The translations under genes were made by a program, and so were the position numbers. Under the pieces are notes generated by a model. It was not told where the DNA came from and ran no database searches. It was given only the letters and a program-made list of their open reading frames with translations. A stretch of 64,000 nt of DNA. It comes from Mogibacterium sp. Lineage in GTDB: Bacteria > Bacillota > Clostridia > Peptostreptococcales > Anaerovoracaceae. Below, piece by piece: positions 24,648 through 36,023 of the stretch (position 1 is its first letter; each line of letters starts with the position of its first letter). Where the stretch lies: assembly GCA_017403955.1 (NCBI GenBank), contig JAFRDH010000012.1, forward strand, positions 1 through 64,000, given 5' to 3'.

Positions 24648-26686
24648 TTACTTTTTCGTCTTCACGGTCTTGGCCGGGCTCCATGCTGAGTAATATGTCT
24701 TGCCGTTGATAGTCCTGTATGTCCTGATTCTGACATAGTATTTTTTCTTTGCTTTGAGCTTGGCTATCTTCTTGGTTACTACCGAAGCACCGGCTACATT
24801 AACTGTCTTCTGGCCTGAAGTGAACTTGCTGTTCAGCGCGTACTGGAGCTGGTATCCTGTTGTGTAACTTGCCTGTTTGGTCCACTTAGCTGTGAATCCC
24901 TTTTTGGCTGCTGTAAGCTTCGCAATTGATGTGCCCTTAGGGATCACGGTATCCGCAAGTTTGGTTTCCTTGGTGCCTTTGGCATCACTGAAAAGCTTGT
25001 GGCACTCGGTGCATTCCCAGTATTCAATGCTTCCTGCTGCCTTAAGTGTAGCAGCAACTGCTTTGTGCTGTTTGAGCACATGGCCTCTGGCAGGAACATC
25101 TACGATCCTCTTCTCGCCGCAGAACCAGCACATCTGTCTCTGTGTCCCTGCGGAATGACAATCAGGGAACTCAGCAGGCATCGTCAGCCACATGTGTTCT
25201 ATACCGTGGGTTATGCAGGATTCGTTCAAACGGAACCATGCATCAGTTTCACTTATTTCATTGCCCTGATACTTTGCGAATACTCTGACGTTGATTTCAT
25301 TGACGTCGAGTTCTATCATTTTGGCTCCGGTCATTTTGATCGATTTCTTGTCAGCGCTGAGGCAGTCGTTGAATTCGCTTGCAGGGATCTCGAACTCTTC
25401 ATCCGATCCGTCGCCCCATCTATATCCGGTAAAAGTCCACTCGAGATCCAGATTGCTGAAGTCACTAAACTCGTTCGTATTGAGCGTTATGGTCCAATCG
25501 CTGTCATCATAGACGTTGGCATCATGCTCATCGAACCACATGTCGTAATTATTCTCTCCAAAGTAATAATTATGGTGTAAGTCTCTTTGTTCAGTATGTC
25601 CGTCTTCGAACTGTTCCTCCCACGTTGCAAAAACATCTACATTCGTGTCCCAGTTATTGATTCTTTTGAGAGTAAAATCTCCGGAATTAGGATCCCCTCC
25701 GATTTCGAAAACATTCGGATCCGCACTGACTTCAAACGTAGCGTTCTCAATTCTGGAGCGTGAGCTCTGGCCGTCAAACTTAGTATATCTGAAAAGATCC
25801 AAATGAACGCCGCGAGTTTCACCTACATTGATGTTTTCGATCTCCAATGGCTCTAAAGAATAGAAATCATTGGTTATCCTCACCCAATAGTCTCTGAATA
25901 TCTCCTCGCCGTTGTCTCCCTGCAAAGTAACTCCTATTTTTACGATTTGATCGTAGTAATCTTCTCCCACCGGCATATCCTTAGCAAACAGCGTAGCATG
26001 GTGCGGGTCACCGGGATCGACCTGCAGTTCAGCGAACTTTTCTCCGTCTTCGAGCAGTTCCCATTTGAGCGCTTTGTCCGGAAGATCATTCCATTCATCA
26101 CCGTGTTCGTTGAATTCCACACTCTCAACCCTTGCGAAGAAATCGAGTTGGTCGCCCGGCAGGACTCTGTCAAATCCATTAGCACTCCAGAGATCGAGGT
26201 TATAGAACTTCTCGCAAATGTTGATATCAAAGGTGTATTGTTTTCCTTCACCGTATATATCCGAATAACTGACAGTAAATGTTACCTTATGCGGCATCTC
26301 CAGATTAAGATTTCTTTTGATCCTGAAATACCACCAATAATCATCGCCTTCCTCGTCGCGCTTGAATTCTTCGAAGTATGCGAGGTCTGCCTCATCAACG
26401 ATGACATCATTGACATAGTATTCACCTCTGTAATCCGGGAATTCAGCACAGTCTGCCTCTGCACCGTGTCTTCCGCTGACTCAGGTGTCTCTGCCCCGTC
26501 TCTCGGGACGATCCGATAGTTAATTTCCCCATCAGAGTACAGTACTTCCTGTCCGTCTCCAATGAACTCAAGATCTGCCCATCCTCCGTCCTCTTCGCCA
26601 TCGTCAGCAAAGACAAAGGAAGGAATCAGGATCATAGTAAGAATGAGAGAAAGGACTATAAGAAATAATCTCCTGTTCTTTTTCAT
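24648..26686 (-). pseudogene. Frameshifted secreted protein with Fn3-like tail
   Basis: The start at 26686 (GAGGT seven bases upstream) gives a signal peptide (KKNRRLFLIVLSLILTMILI, ending VFA). The frame is lost between about 26455 and 26485. Reading the next frame restores a sensible sequence (CAEFPDYRGEYYVNDVIVDE, then YWWYFRIKRNLNLEMPHKVT) that runs to the stop at 24648. One missing base would explain it. The joined product would be about 680 residues: an unknown beta-rich region with Asp/Trp/Tyr-rich stretches, a small CxxC segment (MCWFCGEKRI), and the same basic Fn3-like tail as its neighbours. Whether this is a true mutation, phase variation or a sequencing error cannot be told here. 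The site is not a homopolymer. Confidence 0.75.
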
Positions 26687-26840
26687 ATGTAATACCTCTT
26701 TTCTCATAACTAATCTTAATCCTCACATGCACAAGCATGATCACTTATGGAATTATTGTATCAGATGGAGTGCATATATTGTGCAAATATGGGTACAATG
26801 TACAACACAATACAATTAATACCGGCTCAACTGCAAGTAA

Positions 26841-26876
26841 CAAAATACACCGGCCATTGCTTAGTATGGCCGGTGT
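26841..26876 (-). terminator. Terminator after pncB
   Basis: ACACCGGCCAT (26847-26857) pairs perfectly with ATGGCCGGTGT (26866-26876) and is followed on the minus strand by ATTTTGTTAC. Confidence 0.75.
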
Positions 26877-26904
26877 CGTGATTTGCTAAGGTAAATGCGC
26901 TGTG

Positions 26905-28347
26905 CTAAAGGTTGGCTGAACCGTATTTGTTAAGAAGATCGTGCTTGAGGTTCCAGAGCGGCTTTGAGAGGTCGACATAGTATGTCTGCGGGTTCTCAAA
27001 TCTCAGGAATTCGCCCCAAAGTTTATCGATCTGCTCGGTGCAGGTCTTTCTGATCTGCTCGATATCCGGTTCCTCATATACGAGTTCGCCCTTTTCGAAG
27101 ATAGGAACGAGAAGTTCAACCGCTGTGTAATCATAAAGCACCTTGCGCTTCCATACAGCGTTAGGGTCAAATATCTCGAATGGCTTGCCGTCCGGAATAG
27201 GCTCATCACGAAGCATGATGACATCTGCAAGAGCCTTGCCGTGATCATTTCCGTAGAATCTGACTACCTTCTTGAATCCAGGATTGGTGATCTTCTCTAC
27301 ATTCTCGGAAATCTTCATCTTAGGAACGAGCTCGCCGTCTTTCTTCTGAATACCTGACAGCTTGTATACTCCGCCGAATACAGGTTCCGATCTTGCCGTG
27401 ATGAGTCTCTCGCCTACACCGAAGGAGTCGATCTGCGCGCCCTCAAGGATCACATCACGGATAATGTACTCGTCAAGCGAGTTGCTGATGACGATCTTGC
27501 AGTCGGTCAGTCCTTCTGCATCGAGGATCTTGCGGCATTCTCTGGTGAGATAAGTGATATCTCCGGAATCGATACGGATCCCCATTCTTTCAGGCTTGAG
27601 TTCTTTGAACACCTTGATAGCGTTAGGAAGTCCGCTCTTGAGTACGTTATATGTGTCGATCAGCAGAGTAGCATTCTGCGGATAGAGTTCAGTGTATTTT
27701 TTAAATGCCTCATATTCGCTGTCAAAACTCTGTACCCAGCTGTGCGCCATTGTGCCGAGGGCCGGTGTACCGTGGTTCCTGTCAGCGATGGTACATGCTG
27801 TTCCGGCACATCCTGCGATATATGATGCTCTTGCTCCATAAACTGCGGCATCCGCACCGTGAGCTCTTCTAGTTCCGAATTCCATGACAGGCCTTCCCAT
27901 AGCGGATCTTACGATCCTGTTTGCCTTCGTGGCGATCAGGCTCTGATGGTTGAACTGCATGAGGATGAATGTCTCTACAAACTGAGCCTGGATCAGAGGT
28001 CCTTTGACGATCATTACAGGTTCATGCGGGAAAATAGGATATCCTTCAGGTACCGACCAGACATCACAGCTGAATTTGAAATCCAGGAGGAAATCAAGGA
28101 ATTCTTCTGTGAAGCAGTTCTTGGATCTGAGATATTCTACGTCTTCTTCTGTGAACTTGAGTCTCTTCATGTATGCGATGATCTGCTCAAGTCCTGCCAT
28201 GATGGCAAATCCGCCGCCATCAGGTACTCTTCTGTAAAATACATCGAAGCAAGCTTCTGCATCTTTGAGATCCGAATTGAAATAACCATTCGCCATTGTG
28301 ATCTCATAGAAATCAGTCAGCATCGTAAGATTGTAATCGTTAAGCAT
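26905..28347 (-). CDS. pncB: Nicotinate phosphoribosyltransferase
   Basis: 480 residues. The enzyme joins nicotinate to PRPP to make nicotinate mononucleotide in NAD salvage, in the cytoplasm. The N terminus TMLTDFYEITMANGYF, the EFGTRRAHG motif (about 155-163, with the His phosphorylated in the family), GTMAHSWVQ and the PRPP-binding region RIDSGDITYLTRE (about 277-289) are all typical. Length fits the long, Gram-positive class. AGGAAGG precedes the start. It stands alone with its own terminator. Confidence 0.95.
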   Translation of the reverse strand: MLNDYNLTMLTDFYEITMANGYFNSDLKDAEACFDVFYRRVPDGGGFAIMAGLEQIIAYMKRLKFTEEDVEYLRSKNCFTEEFLDFLLDFKFSCDVWSVPEGYPIFPHEPVMIVKGPLIQAQFVETFILMQFNHQSLIATKANRIVRSAMGRPVMEFGTRRAHGADAAVYGARASYIAGCAGTACTIADRNHGTPALGTMAHSWVQSFDSEYEAFKKYTELYPQNATLLIDTYNVLKSGLPNAIKVFKELKPERMGIRIDSGDITYLTRECRKILDAEGLTDCKIVISNSLDEYIIRDVILEGAQIDSFGVGERLITARSEPVFGGVYKLSGIQKKDGELVPKMKISENVEKITNPGFKKVVRFYGNDHGKALADVIMLRDEPIPDGKPFEIFDPNAVWKRKVLYDYTAVELLVPIFEKGELVYEEPDIEQIRKTCTEQIDKLWGEFLRFENPQTYYVDLSKPLWNLKHDLLNKYGSANL

Positions 28348-28400
28348 GATAGTGTTCCTTCCTGTCTTAATGCTTGATATCTTTGTTAAAGTGACTGTCC

Positions 28401-28649
28401 CTAGCCCTGAGGTTCAGCCTGAGTCGCTTCCTGTTCAGCTGCCTTGTCTGCCTCTGCGGCATCTGATTCCTCAGCATCTTCTAAGTCATCTGCTTCCTGC
28501 TCGTACGCAGCCTGCTGAGCAGCCAACTGCTTCGGATAATCCAGAATTATTCCCATTCGCCAATAGATGATTCCGGATGCGATCGCAACTATTATAATCG
28601 CAAGCAGAATATCATTGATATCGTGAAAGAAATTCTTAATTGCTCTCAT
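28401..28649 (-). CDS. Small single-pass membrane protein with acidic tail
   Basis: 82 residues. GGAGGAG seven bases before the ATG supports translation. A membrane helix (about 12-36, LLAIIIVAIASGIIYWRMGI) follows a short basic N terminus; the tail is almost all Asp, Glu, Ala and Gln and is probably disordered and cytoplasmic or outside. It is 54 bases upstream of pncB on the same strand. I do not recognise a family. Confidence 0.6.
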   Translation of the reverse strand: MRAIKNFFHDINDILLAIIIVAIASGIIYWRMGIILDYPKQLAAQQAAYEQEADDLEDAEESDAAEADKAAEQEATQAEPQG

Positions 28650-28765
28650 TTTGATTCTCCTCCGGGTTCTTCCCTCTCAAATCGTAATTATACAGTCAAA
28701 CCTGTTTCTTTGCAATGATATGCCTAAGCATCCGGGAAGTGCGCATCCATTGAAATCTGTTTTTC

Positions 28766-28794
28766 TTGAGTAGGTTACAGCAGAGTGCTATAAT
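28766..28794 (+). promoter_or_regulatory. Sigma-A-type promoter of the pseudouridine synthase-lepB-smpB operon
   Basis: TTGAGT (28766-28771) and TATAAT (28789-28794) are 17 bases apart. A small hairpin (GGTTC/GAACC) lies just downstream in the leader. The first gene begins at 28863 with a GGGAG site. Confidence 0.75.
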
Positions 28795-28862
28795 TAAATG
28801 GTTCTACCTTGATCCGGAACCACTATATTTCAATGCTTTGACGGGCAGCACAGGGAGTAGGC

Positions 28863-29900
28863 ATGCGTGAGATAACTATCACAGCAAATGATTCAGGGCG
28901 GAGGCTCGACCGATTTCTTCGTAAATATCTCAGGGATGCTTCTCTTGGGGAGATATACAAACTGATCCGCAAGGATGTCAAGGTAGACGGCAAGCGCAAA
29001 GACGAGTCTTACATTCTGAACGAAGGCGAGATCCTGAGCCTGTATCTGTCCGATGAAGTGATTGAAAAACTGACCGGTCAGGGTCGTGGTGCAGCCTCAC
29101 CGACTTACGGAGCAAAGAAGGCCAAGCGCCAGTTCAAGATCATTTACGAAGATGAGAATATCCTTGTTGCAGACAAGCCGTTCGGTCTTCTGACTCACGG
29201 CGATGCCCACGAGAAGAAGAATCATCTTGCCAATCAGGTCAAGGATTATCTGATCGAGCAGGGAGAGTATGATCCGCGGAATGAGAAGGTTTTCTCGCCG
29301 GCTCCTGCGAACAGGATCGACCGCAACACCACAGGTCTGGTGATTTTCGGCAAAAATTCAGCTTCGCTGAAGGCTCTCGGTGAGATGATCCGAGAGGACA
29401 TGGTGAGCAAGTATTACCTCACGATAGTGCATGGTGATCTCAATGAAGAAAAAGTTCTGACGGGCACGCTCATCAAGGATGGATCTTCCAACAAAGTTAC
29501 CGTCAGGAACGGCGATCAGGGGCAGGATGGTCTCAGCATCAAGACTATCGTCAGACCGATCGATCATTTCCGCTACGGCAACGGATCCAAAGCAACTTTG
29601 GTCGAAGTACAACTCGTGACGGGGAGATCGCATCAGATCAGAGCGCATCTTGCCAGCATCGGACATCCTGTCATCGGAGACATCAAATACGCTTCCGCTT
29701 CTGTAAGAAGAGCGAATGAGTATATAGCAAAGAATTACCACCTGACAACGCAGCTTCTGCACGCATACAGGCTGGTGATAGACGAAGCCGCGCAAGGACT
29801 TGAATACCTAAGCGGCAGGGTTTTTGCAGCACCGGTTCCTCCGGTATTTGCAGGTATTCTGGAATCAATGCGTTCACGAAAGGGATCAGAAATTGGATAA
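28863..29900 (+). CDS. RluC/RluD-family 23S rRNA pseudouridine synthase
   Basis: 345 residues. An N-terminal S4-like RNA-binding domain (about 10-65, SGRRLDRFLRKYL) precedes the catalytic domain. The catalytic Asp is in NRIDRNTTGLVIF (about 150), and the later TGRSHQIRAHLA and GHPVIGDIKY motifs are typical. The family turns selected uridines of 23S rRNA into pseudouridine. RluC and RluD subclasses cannot be told apart by eye, so no symbol is given. It opens an operon with lepB and smpB. Confidence 0.9.
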   Translation: MREITITANDSGRRLDRFLRKYLRDASLGEIYKLIRKDVKVDGKRKDESYILNEGEILSLYLSDEVIEKLTGQGRGAASPTYGAKKAKRQFKIIYEDENILVADKPFGLLTHGDAHEKKNHLANQVKDYLIEQGEYDPRNEKVFSPAPANRIDRNTTGLVIFGKNSASLKALGEMIREDMVSKYYLTIVHGDLNEEKVLTGTLIKDGSSNKVTVRNGDQGQDGLSIKTIVRPIDHFRYGNGSKATLVEVQLVTGRSHQIRAHLASIGHPVIGDIKYASASVRRANEYIAKNYHLTTQLLHAYRLVIDEAAQGLEYLSGRVFAAPVPPVFAGILESMRSRKGSEIG

Positions 29901-30501
29901 CGACAACAGGAGATATACAGAGCCTAAGCATATGGCAGATAATACTACTAATACTGAGAGCACGGGCAGTTTCATCAAGAGTCTGCTGATAGATATTGTT
30001 ATTGCCATAATTCTGGCTGCGATCGTGCTCACTTTCATCAGGCCTACTATCGTCAAGCAGTCATCGATGGAGGATACGCTTCATGAGAATGACTACCTGA
30101 TTATGTACAGACTCGCTTATAAGAATCACATACCTGAGCGCGGCGATATCGTCATATTCCAGAGTGACCTTGTCGATGAAAGCACCGGAAGAAGCAAGCT
30201 TCTGATCAAGAGAGTTCTCGGACTTCCGGGTGATGAGATCTCGATCGTAAACGATCAGCTGCATATCAACGGCGAGTATTATAAAGAAGACTATCTCAAA
30301 GACGGTTACACTCCGGCGTTTGAGATCCCTCGTGCGGGAGAAGTCTTTACGGTACCGAAAGGCTCATACTTTGTTATGGGTGACAATCGTGTAGGCAGCG
30401 TAGACTCTAGACGTTATGAAGTCGGCTGCATTGTAGACAAGCAGATCAAGGGCAAAGTAATACTGAGGCTTTTCCCGTTCAATAAGATACAGAGGTTCTG
30501 A
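29893..30501 (+). CDS. lepB: Signal peptidase I
   Basis: About 202 residues. This membrane serine protease removes signal peptides from exported proteins, of which there are many in this window. A hydrophobic helix (about 29-50, LLIDIVIAIILAAIVLTFI) anchors it; the catalytic Ser is in QSSMEDTL (about 59-61), the Lys in IKRVLGLPGDEI (about 99), and box E is MGDNRVGSVDSR. The start is a choice: TTG at 29893 overlaps the upstream stop and has AGGGA seven bases before it, while ATG at 29932 has AGGAG 19 bases away. The TTG start, with translational coupling, seems better. Confidence 0.9.
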   Translation: MDNDNRRYTEPKHMADNTTNTESTGSFIKSLLIDIVIAIILAAIVLTFIRPTIVKQSSMEDTLHENDYLIMYRLAYKNHIPERGDIVIFQSDLVDESTGRSKLLIKRVLGLPGDEISIVNDQLHINGEYYKEDYLKDGYTPAFEIPRAGEVFTVPKGSYFVMGDNRVGSVDSRRYEVGCIVDKQIKGKVILRLFPFNKIQRF

Positions 30502-30977
30502 TGCCAAAACATTCACGCAAAGTAATAGCTAACAATAAGAAAGCATTTCATGAATATTTCGTCGAAGAGCGCTATGAGGCAGGTATCGTGCTCACCGGAA
30601 CTGAGATCAAATCCGTTCGCAAGGGCGGAGTCAGCATCAAAGAGAGTTATGCCAAAATAACGAGCAAGGGTGAGCTTGTCGTGACGGGAATGCATATAGC
30701 TCCATACGAGCAGGGCAACCGTTATAATGTCGATCCTCTCCGCGTGCGTACTCTTCTGATGCACAGGAAAGAGATCAACAAGCTGTATGGAACGCTCAAG
30801 ACTCAGCAGGGCCTGACGCTTATCCCGCTCTCGGTATATCTCGATGAGAACGGCAGATGCAAAGTGGAGATCGGTCTTTGCCGGGGCAAGAAGAATTACG
30901 ATAAGCGAGAAAGCGAAGCAAAGAAATCCGCTGAGCGCAAAATGGACAAAGCGATCAAGGCATCGAGAAACAGATAA
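30501..30977 (+). CDS. smpB: SsrA-binding protein SmpB
   Basis: 158 residues. It binds tmRNA (the ssrA gene is at 9966-10320) and brings it to stalled ribosomes. The N terminus (VIANNKKAFHEYFVEERYEAGIVLTGTEIKSVR) and the oligonucleotide-binding barrel are typical, and the basic C-terminal tail (KKSAERKMDKAIKASRNR) that enters the empty mRNA channel is present. Its start overlaps the last base of lepB. It is the last gene of the operon. Confidence 0.96.
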   Translation: MPKHSRKVIANNKKAFHEYFVEERYEAGIVLTGTEIKSVRKGGVSIKESYAKITSKGELVVTGMHIAPYEQGNRYNVDPLRVRTLLMHRKEINKLYGTLKTQQGLTLIPLSVYLDENGRCKVEIGLCRGKKNYDKRESEAKKSAERKMDKAIKASRNR

Positions 30978-30987
30978 TAAGAATACT

Positions 30988-31026
30988 AAAACGGCGCACC
31001 CTGCGAAGTGCGCCGTTATTATTTTG
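30988..31026. terminator. Terminator between smpB and uvrA, probably two-way
   Basis: AACGGCGCAC (30990-30999) pairs with GTGCGCCGTT (31008-31017), followed by ATTATTATTTTG on the plus strand. On the minus strand TTTTAGTATTC follows, so it can also serve uvrBA. Confidence 0.8.
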
Positions 31027-31043
31027 CGTGAAAATGGCGATCA

Positions 31044-33962
31044 TCAGCGGAGCATTTTCTTAAGGTATTGCCCTGTATATGACTGCGGTACCTGAGCTAC
31101 CTCCTCAGGTGTTCCCTCAGTCACGATATATCCGCCTTCGTCTCCACCCTGCGGTCCGAGATCGATTATATGGTCGGCCTGCTTGACTACATCGAGATTG
31201 TGCTCGATCACGACAACTGTATTGCCCTCGTCCACGAGCCTGTTGAGCACGTACAACAGCTTCTCAACGTCCGCGAAATGCAGTCCAGTAGTCGGCTCAT
31301 CCAGAATGTAAAGTGTCCTGCCCGTGCTTCTCTTGGAGAGTTCTGTCGCGAGCTTGATCCTCTGTGCCTCTCCTCCAGAAAGCTGTGTTGAAGGCTGTCC
31401 GAGGCTGATATATCCGAGGCCGACATCATCGAGTGTCTTGAGGTATCTGAGGATACTCTGCTGATTCGCGAAGAACGGGATAGCCTCTGAGACTGTCATG
31501 TTCAGGACCTCAGAGATGTTCTTGCCCTTGTATTTGACTTCCAGCGTCTCGTGGTTATATCTTGCGCCTCCGCAGACTTCACAAGGAACGAATACATCCG
31601 GAAGGAAGTTCATTTCTACTTTGATGATTCCGTCTCCACTGCAATGCTCGCAGCGTCCGCCCTTGACATTGAAACTGAATCTGCCCGGATTATATCCTCT
31701 TACCTTCGCCTCAGGCATCTCGGCAAAAAGGTTGCGGATGTGTGTGAACATTCCGGTGTATGTCGCCGGGTTGGATCTTGGAGTCTTGCCGATCGGAGAC
31801 TGGTCGATATTGATCACTTTGTCGAAATTCTCGATGCCGCGGATCTCCCTGAATTTGCCCGGTCTCTCCTGAGTACGGTTCGTCACACGGGAAACACCCT
31901 TATACAGGATCTCGTTGACAAGGCTCGACTTGCCGGAACCGGACACACCTGTTACGAGCACAAGCTTGCCTGCAGGGATCCTGACATCTATATTCTTGAG
32001 GTTGTTCTCCTGAGCTCCGATGATATCCAGGTACAGACCGTTGCCTGTTCTTCTGTATGAAGGGACCTCGATGCGCCTCTTGCCGGACAGGAACTGGCCG
32101 GTGATCGACTCCGGACAATTCTTGATATCCTCTATTGTGCCCTGTGCGACAAGTTCGCCGCCGTTGACGCCTGCGCCCGGGCCGATGTCTACGATATGGT
32201 CAGCTGCATACATCGTATCTTCATCATGTTCTACGATAATGAGTGTATTGCCCATATCCGTAAGGTTGCGGAGTGAAGCGAGGAGTTTGTCATTGTCGGC
32301 CTGGTGGAGTCCTATAGAAGGTTCATCCAGGATGTATAGTACTCCGACAAGTCCCGAACCGATCTGTGTCGCGAGCCTGATCCTCTGAGACTCACCGCCT
32401 GAAAGTGTTCCTGCCGCTCTGCTCAGAGTCAGATAACCAAGTCCGACATTCTTGAGGAAGCTGAGTCTTGCCTTGATCTCTTTAGTGACCATTCCGCTTA
32501 TCTTCTTGTCTCTCGGAGAAAGTGTCTGATCAAGGTCCTCGAAGAATCTGAGTGCCTGGACTACAGAAAGGTCCGTGAGATCGATGATATTCTTGCCACC
32601 GACAGTGACCGCAAGAACTGTGTCTTTGAGCTTCTTGCCGTGGCAGACCGGGCAAAGCTCCTCTGTCATCAGATCAGATATCTTCTCTTTGACAAAATCG
32701 GAGTTCGTCTCTCCCCATCTGCGTTCGAGGCTCGGGATAACACCCTCAAAGGTGTGATTCATATGCGAGACCCTGCCGGACCTGCTTTCGTAAGTGTATT
32801 TGAGTTTCCTTGAGCCTGTCCCGTGGAGAAGTTCGTCTTTGAACTTAGGCGGGAGTGCTTTGTATGGGACTGAGAGGTCTGTCCCGTGGTCTATTGCAAG
32901 GCGGGTAAGCATCTGACGGTAAAACCCCATAGCATCAAGGGTCGAGAAAACATTGCCGAGAGCGCCGTTCAGGATGCTCTTATTCTCATCAGTTACGACT
33001 GCTTCGTCAGTGATCCTCAGCGTGAATCCAAGGCCGCTGCAGCATTCACAGGCGCCATAAGGAGCATTGAATGAGAACATTCTCGGTTCCATTTCTTCCA
33101 TTCCGATGCCGTGATCCGGGCATGCGAACTTAGTTGAATATGTTACGAGAGTCTCCTTCTGCTCGGCGAAAAGCTTGCCGTCAGGTGCAGCTTGTCCTTC
33201 TTGTGTCATGTCCTGTGCAACCTGAGCTGCTGCATTCTTGTCAGGAAGGAATATAACATTACAAATGCCCTCGCCTTCTCTTATGGCGATCTCAAGCGCT
33301 TCTGCGATCCTGCTCCTGTTATCCTCACGGATCACGATCCTGTCGATCACGATCTCGATATTGTGTTTATTATTCTTGGCGAGAACGATCTCTTCATCAT
33401 CGAGCCTCTTCATCTCGCCGTCTACTCTTACTCTGGTGAATCCATCTCTTCTTATACGTTCGATGACTGCCTTATGCTCACCCTTGCGTCCTCTTATGAC
33501 CGGCGCGAGGACTATTATTCTTGTACCTATGCCATGCGCCTGGATGTTCTCGATAATACTGTCGATCGACTGGCTGGTGATCTCACGGCCGCATACAGGG
33601 CAGTGAGGAATGCCTATCCTGGCATACAAAAGCCTGAGATAGTCATATATCTCTGTAACTGTTCCTACTGTGGACCTCGGGTTCCTGCTCGTAGTCTTCT
33701 GATCGATACTGATAGCAGGTGAAAGGCCGTCTATCTGCTGAACGTCAGGCTTCTTCATCAGTCCGAGGAACTGCCTCGCATAAGATGAAAGGGACTCTAC
33801 GTATTTCTTCTGTCCCTCTGCATAAATCGTGTCGAATGCCAGAGATGATTTGCCTGAGCCGGAAAGGCCGGTCAGAACGACCATCTTGTCGCGCGGGATC
33901 GAGACGTCTATTCCCTTGAGATTGTGCTCTCTGGCACCCTTGATGACTATGTTCTTTTCCAT
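31044..33962 (-). CDS. uvrA: Excinuclease ABC subunit UvrA
   Basis: 972 residues, slightly longer than the usual 940. UvrA is the damage-scanning ATPase of nucleotide excision repair. Both ABC modules are present: Walker [15 protein letters not shown] (about 32-45) and [10 protein letters not shown] in the second half, and two LSGGE-type signatures. Zinc-finger cysteines appear at CPVCG (about 120), CECCSG, CPVCHGK, CEHCSG and CEVCGG. A Gln/Ala/Glu-rich insert near residue 250 ([18 protein letters not shown]) accounts for the extra length. It follows uvrB after 33 bases and should share its SOS control. Confidence 0.97.
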   Translation of the reverse strand: MEKNIVIKGAREHNLKGIDVSIPRDKMVVLTGLSGSGKSSLAFDTIYAEGQKKYVESLSSYARQFLGLMKKPDVQQIDGLSPAISIDQKTTSRNPRSTVGTVTEIYDYLRLLYARIGIPHCPVCGREITSQSIDSIIENIQAHGIGTRIIVLAPVIRGRKGEHKAVIERIRRDGFTRVRVDGEMKRLDDEEIVLAKNNKHNIEIVIDRIVIREDNRSRIAEALEIAIREGEGICNVIFLPDKNAAAQVAQDMTQEGQAAPDGKLFAEQKETLVTYSTKFACPDHGIGMEEMEPRMFSFNAPYGACECCSGLGFTLRITDEAVVTDENKSILNGALGNVFSTLDAMGFYRQMLTRLAIDHGTDLSVPYKALPPKFKDELLHGTGSRKLKYTYESRSGRVSHMNHTFEGVIPSLERRWGETNSDFVKEKISDLMTEELCPVCHGKKLKDTVLAVTVGGKNIIDLTDLSVVQALRFFEDLDQTLSPRDKKISGMVTKEIKARLSFLKNVGLGYLTLSRAAGTLSGGESQRIRLATQIGSGLVGVLYILDEPSIGLHQADNDKLLASLRNLTDMGNTLIIVEHDEDTMYAADHIVDIGPGAGVNGGELVAQGTIEDIKNCPESITGQFLSGKRRIEVPSYRRTGNGLYLDIIGAQENNLKNIDVRIPAGKLVLVTGVSGSGKSSLVNEILYKGVSRVTNRTQERPGKFREIRGIENFDKVINIDQSPIGKTPRSNPATYTGMFTHIRNLFAEMPEAKVRGYNPGRFSFNVKGGRCEHCSGDGIIKVEMNFLPDVFVPCEVCGGARYNHETLEVKYKGKNISEVLNMTVSEAIPFFANQQSILRYLKTLDDVGLGYISLGQPSTQLSGGEAQRIKLATELSKRSTGRTLYILDEPTTGLHFADVEKLLYVLNRLVDEGNTVVVIEHNLDVVKQADHIIDLGPQGGDEGGYIVTEGTPEEVAQVPQSYTGQYLKKMLR

Positions 33963-33995
33963 TCGTTGTACCCTTGTGTGTATTGTTGCTCCGCA

Positions 33996-35972
33996 CTATG
34001 CCCTCATGCTGGCGCGAAGCTCGAAGAGAACATCTCTGAGCTCGGCAGCCCGCTCGAAATCGAGCTGCTTGGCAGCTTCTTTCATGTTCTTCTCTATCTC
34101 TCTTATTGTCTCTCTGAGCTCGGCTGTCGTCATAGACTTAGGATCGGTCTTAGTTGTATCTGCGTGATACTCGCCGGTCACTCTTGCAACTTCTCTGACA
34201 GGCTTGACGATTGTCTTAGGCACGATGCCGTGTTCCTTGTTATAAGCCTCCTGAACACTGCGCCTTCTCGCGGTCTCATCGATACACACCTTCATCGCTT
34301 TGCTGATGTAGTCTGCATACATTATGACACGGCCATTCGCATTACGTGCAGCTCTTCCGACAGTCTGGATGAGCGATGTCTCGGTCCTGAGAAAGCCTTC
34401 CTTGTCAGCATCGAGAATCGCAATGAGTGAGACTTCCGGAAGGTCTAGACCTTCTCTCAGAAGGTTGATGCCGACAAGAACATCGAATTTGCCGAGTCTG
34501 AGGTCTCTTATGATCTCGAGTCTCTCGAAATTGTTGATCTCTGAGTGCAGATATCTGACCTTGATGCCCTGTTCCGACAGGAACTTGGTCAGATCCTCGG
34601 CCATTCTCTTGGTAAGCGTTGTAACAAGGACTCGCTCGCCGCTCTTCGCTGTCTTATATATCTCTGCCATCAGATCATCGATCTGCCCTTCTGTCGGGCG
34701 GACCTCGATCTCAGGATCGAGCAGGCCTGTCGGCCTGATAAGCTGCTCTGCAGTGACTCCGCCCGACCTGCCAAGCTCGTAAGCAGCAGGTGTAGCCGAA
34801 ACATATACGGTCTGCCCTGTCAGTTCCGTAAACTCTTCGAACTTGAGCGGACGATTGTCGAATGCCGAAGGGAGTCTGAAACCATATTCAACGAGGGATT
34901 GCTTCCTCGCGTGGTCTCCGTTATACATCGCGCGGAGCTGCGGAAGCATCGCATGTGACTCATCTATGATCGTAAGGAAATCCCCGTCCGGGAAGTAATC
35001 CAGCAAAGTGTACGGTCTCTCGCCGGGCTTGAGGAAGTTGATGTGTCTTGAGTAGTTCTCGATGCCCTTGCAGGTACCGACTTCAAGCATCATCTCAATA
35101 TCATAATTGGTCCTCTGCTCGAGTCTCTCTGCCTCGAGGAGCTTGCCGTTCGCTCTGAACCAGTCGAGTCTCTCACTCAGTTCTTCTTTGATCGAGGCAA
35201 CCGCTCTCTGCATATCGTCTCTGCTGGTAATATAGTGGCTCGCAGGGAAAATAGAAATATGAGATCTCGTCCCTGTGACTTCTCCTGTCACAGGATTGAT
35301 CTCTCGGATGCTCTCGATCTCATCCCCGAACATCTCTACACGTACGGCTTCCTCCCCGCCAGCAGGATAGATATCTATGACATCTCCTCTGGCACGGAAG
35401 CTGCCTCTCTGGAAATCTATATCGTTCCTTATATACTGGATGTCTGTGAGTTTCCTGAGGAGATCCATTCGCTCGATCTCCATTCCCGGTCTCAGACTGA
35501 TCAGCTGATTGCGGTATGAAGACGGGCTACCGAGTCCGTATATGCATGATACAGAAGCAACAATAATGACATCCCGTCTCTCCAGCTGAGCTGCAGTTGC
35601 AGAGTGTCGCATCTTGTCGATTTCTTCGTTGATGTCGGCGTCCTTCTCTATATATAAGTCTGTCGAAGGAACGTATGCCTCCGGCTGATAGTAATCGTAG
35701 TAGCTGACAAAATACTCAACAGCGTTGTCCGGGAAGAATTCCTTGAACTCTCCGTGGAGCTGTGCAGCGAGTGTCTTGTTGTGGGAAATGACAAGAGTCG
35801 GTTTCTGAACAGCCTCTATGATCTTGGCCATAGTAAACGTCTTGCCGGATCCTGTGACACCCATCAATGTCTGTGCCTGTCTTCCTGCAAGTATTCCGTC
35901 AGCAATCTCTCTGATTGCCTGCGGCTGGTCTCCTGTTGGAGCGAAATCACTTACTACTCTGAACTTTCCCAT
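33996..35972 (-). CDS. uvrB: Excinuclease ABC subunit UvrB
   Basis: 658 residues, normal length. UvrB is the helicase-like subunit that verifies DNA damage and recruits UvrC. Visible motifs: Walker [13 protein letters not shown] (about 39-50), the beta hairpin around [21 protein letters not shown] (about 91-111), DESHA in motif [11 protein letters not shown] in motif VI and the C-terminal UVR motif (about 620-655) that binds UvrC. It is first in the uvrBA operon. A LexA-type box and promoter lie 80-120 bases upstream. Confidence 0.97.
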   Translation of the reverse strand: MGKFRVVSDFAPTGDQPQAIREIADGILAGRQAQTLMGVTGSGKTFTMAKIIEAVQKPTLVISHNKTLAAQLHGEFKEFFPDNAVEYFVSYYDYYQPEAYVPSTDLYIEKDADINEEIDKMRHSATAAQLERRDVIIVASVSCIYGLGSPSSYRNQLISLRPGMEIERMDLLRKLTDIQYIRNDIDFQRGSFRARGDVIDIYPAGGEEAVRVEMFGDEIESIREINPVTGEVTGTRSHISIFPASHYITSRDDMQRAVASIKEELSERLDWFRANGKLLEAERLEQRTNYDIEMMLEVGTCKGIENYSRHINFLKPGERPYTLLDYFPDGDFLTIIDESHAMLPQLRAMYNGDHARKQSLVEYGFRLPSAFDNRPLKFEEFTELTGQTVYVSATPAAYELGRSGGVTAEQLIRPTGLLDPEIEVRPTEGQIDDLMAEIYKTAKSGERVLVTTLTKRMAEDLTKFLSEQGIKVRYLHSEINNFERLEIIRDLRLGKFDVLVGINLLREGLDLPEVSLIAILDADKEGFLRTETSLIQTVGRAARNANGRVIMYADYISKAMKVCIDETARRRSVQEAYNKEHGIVPKTIVKPVREVARVTGEYHADTTKTDPKSMTTAELRETIREIEKNMKEAAKQLDFERAAELRDVLFELRASMRA

Positions 35973-36023
35973 ATATTGAGATCCCCTTCTCCGGATATGT
36001 CCTGTACATTATCTTTTGATTAG

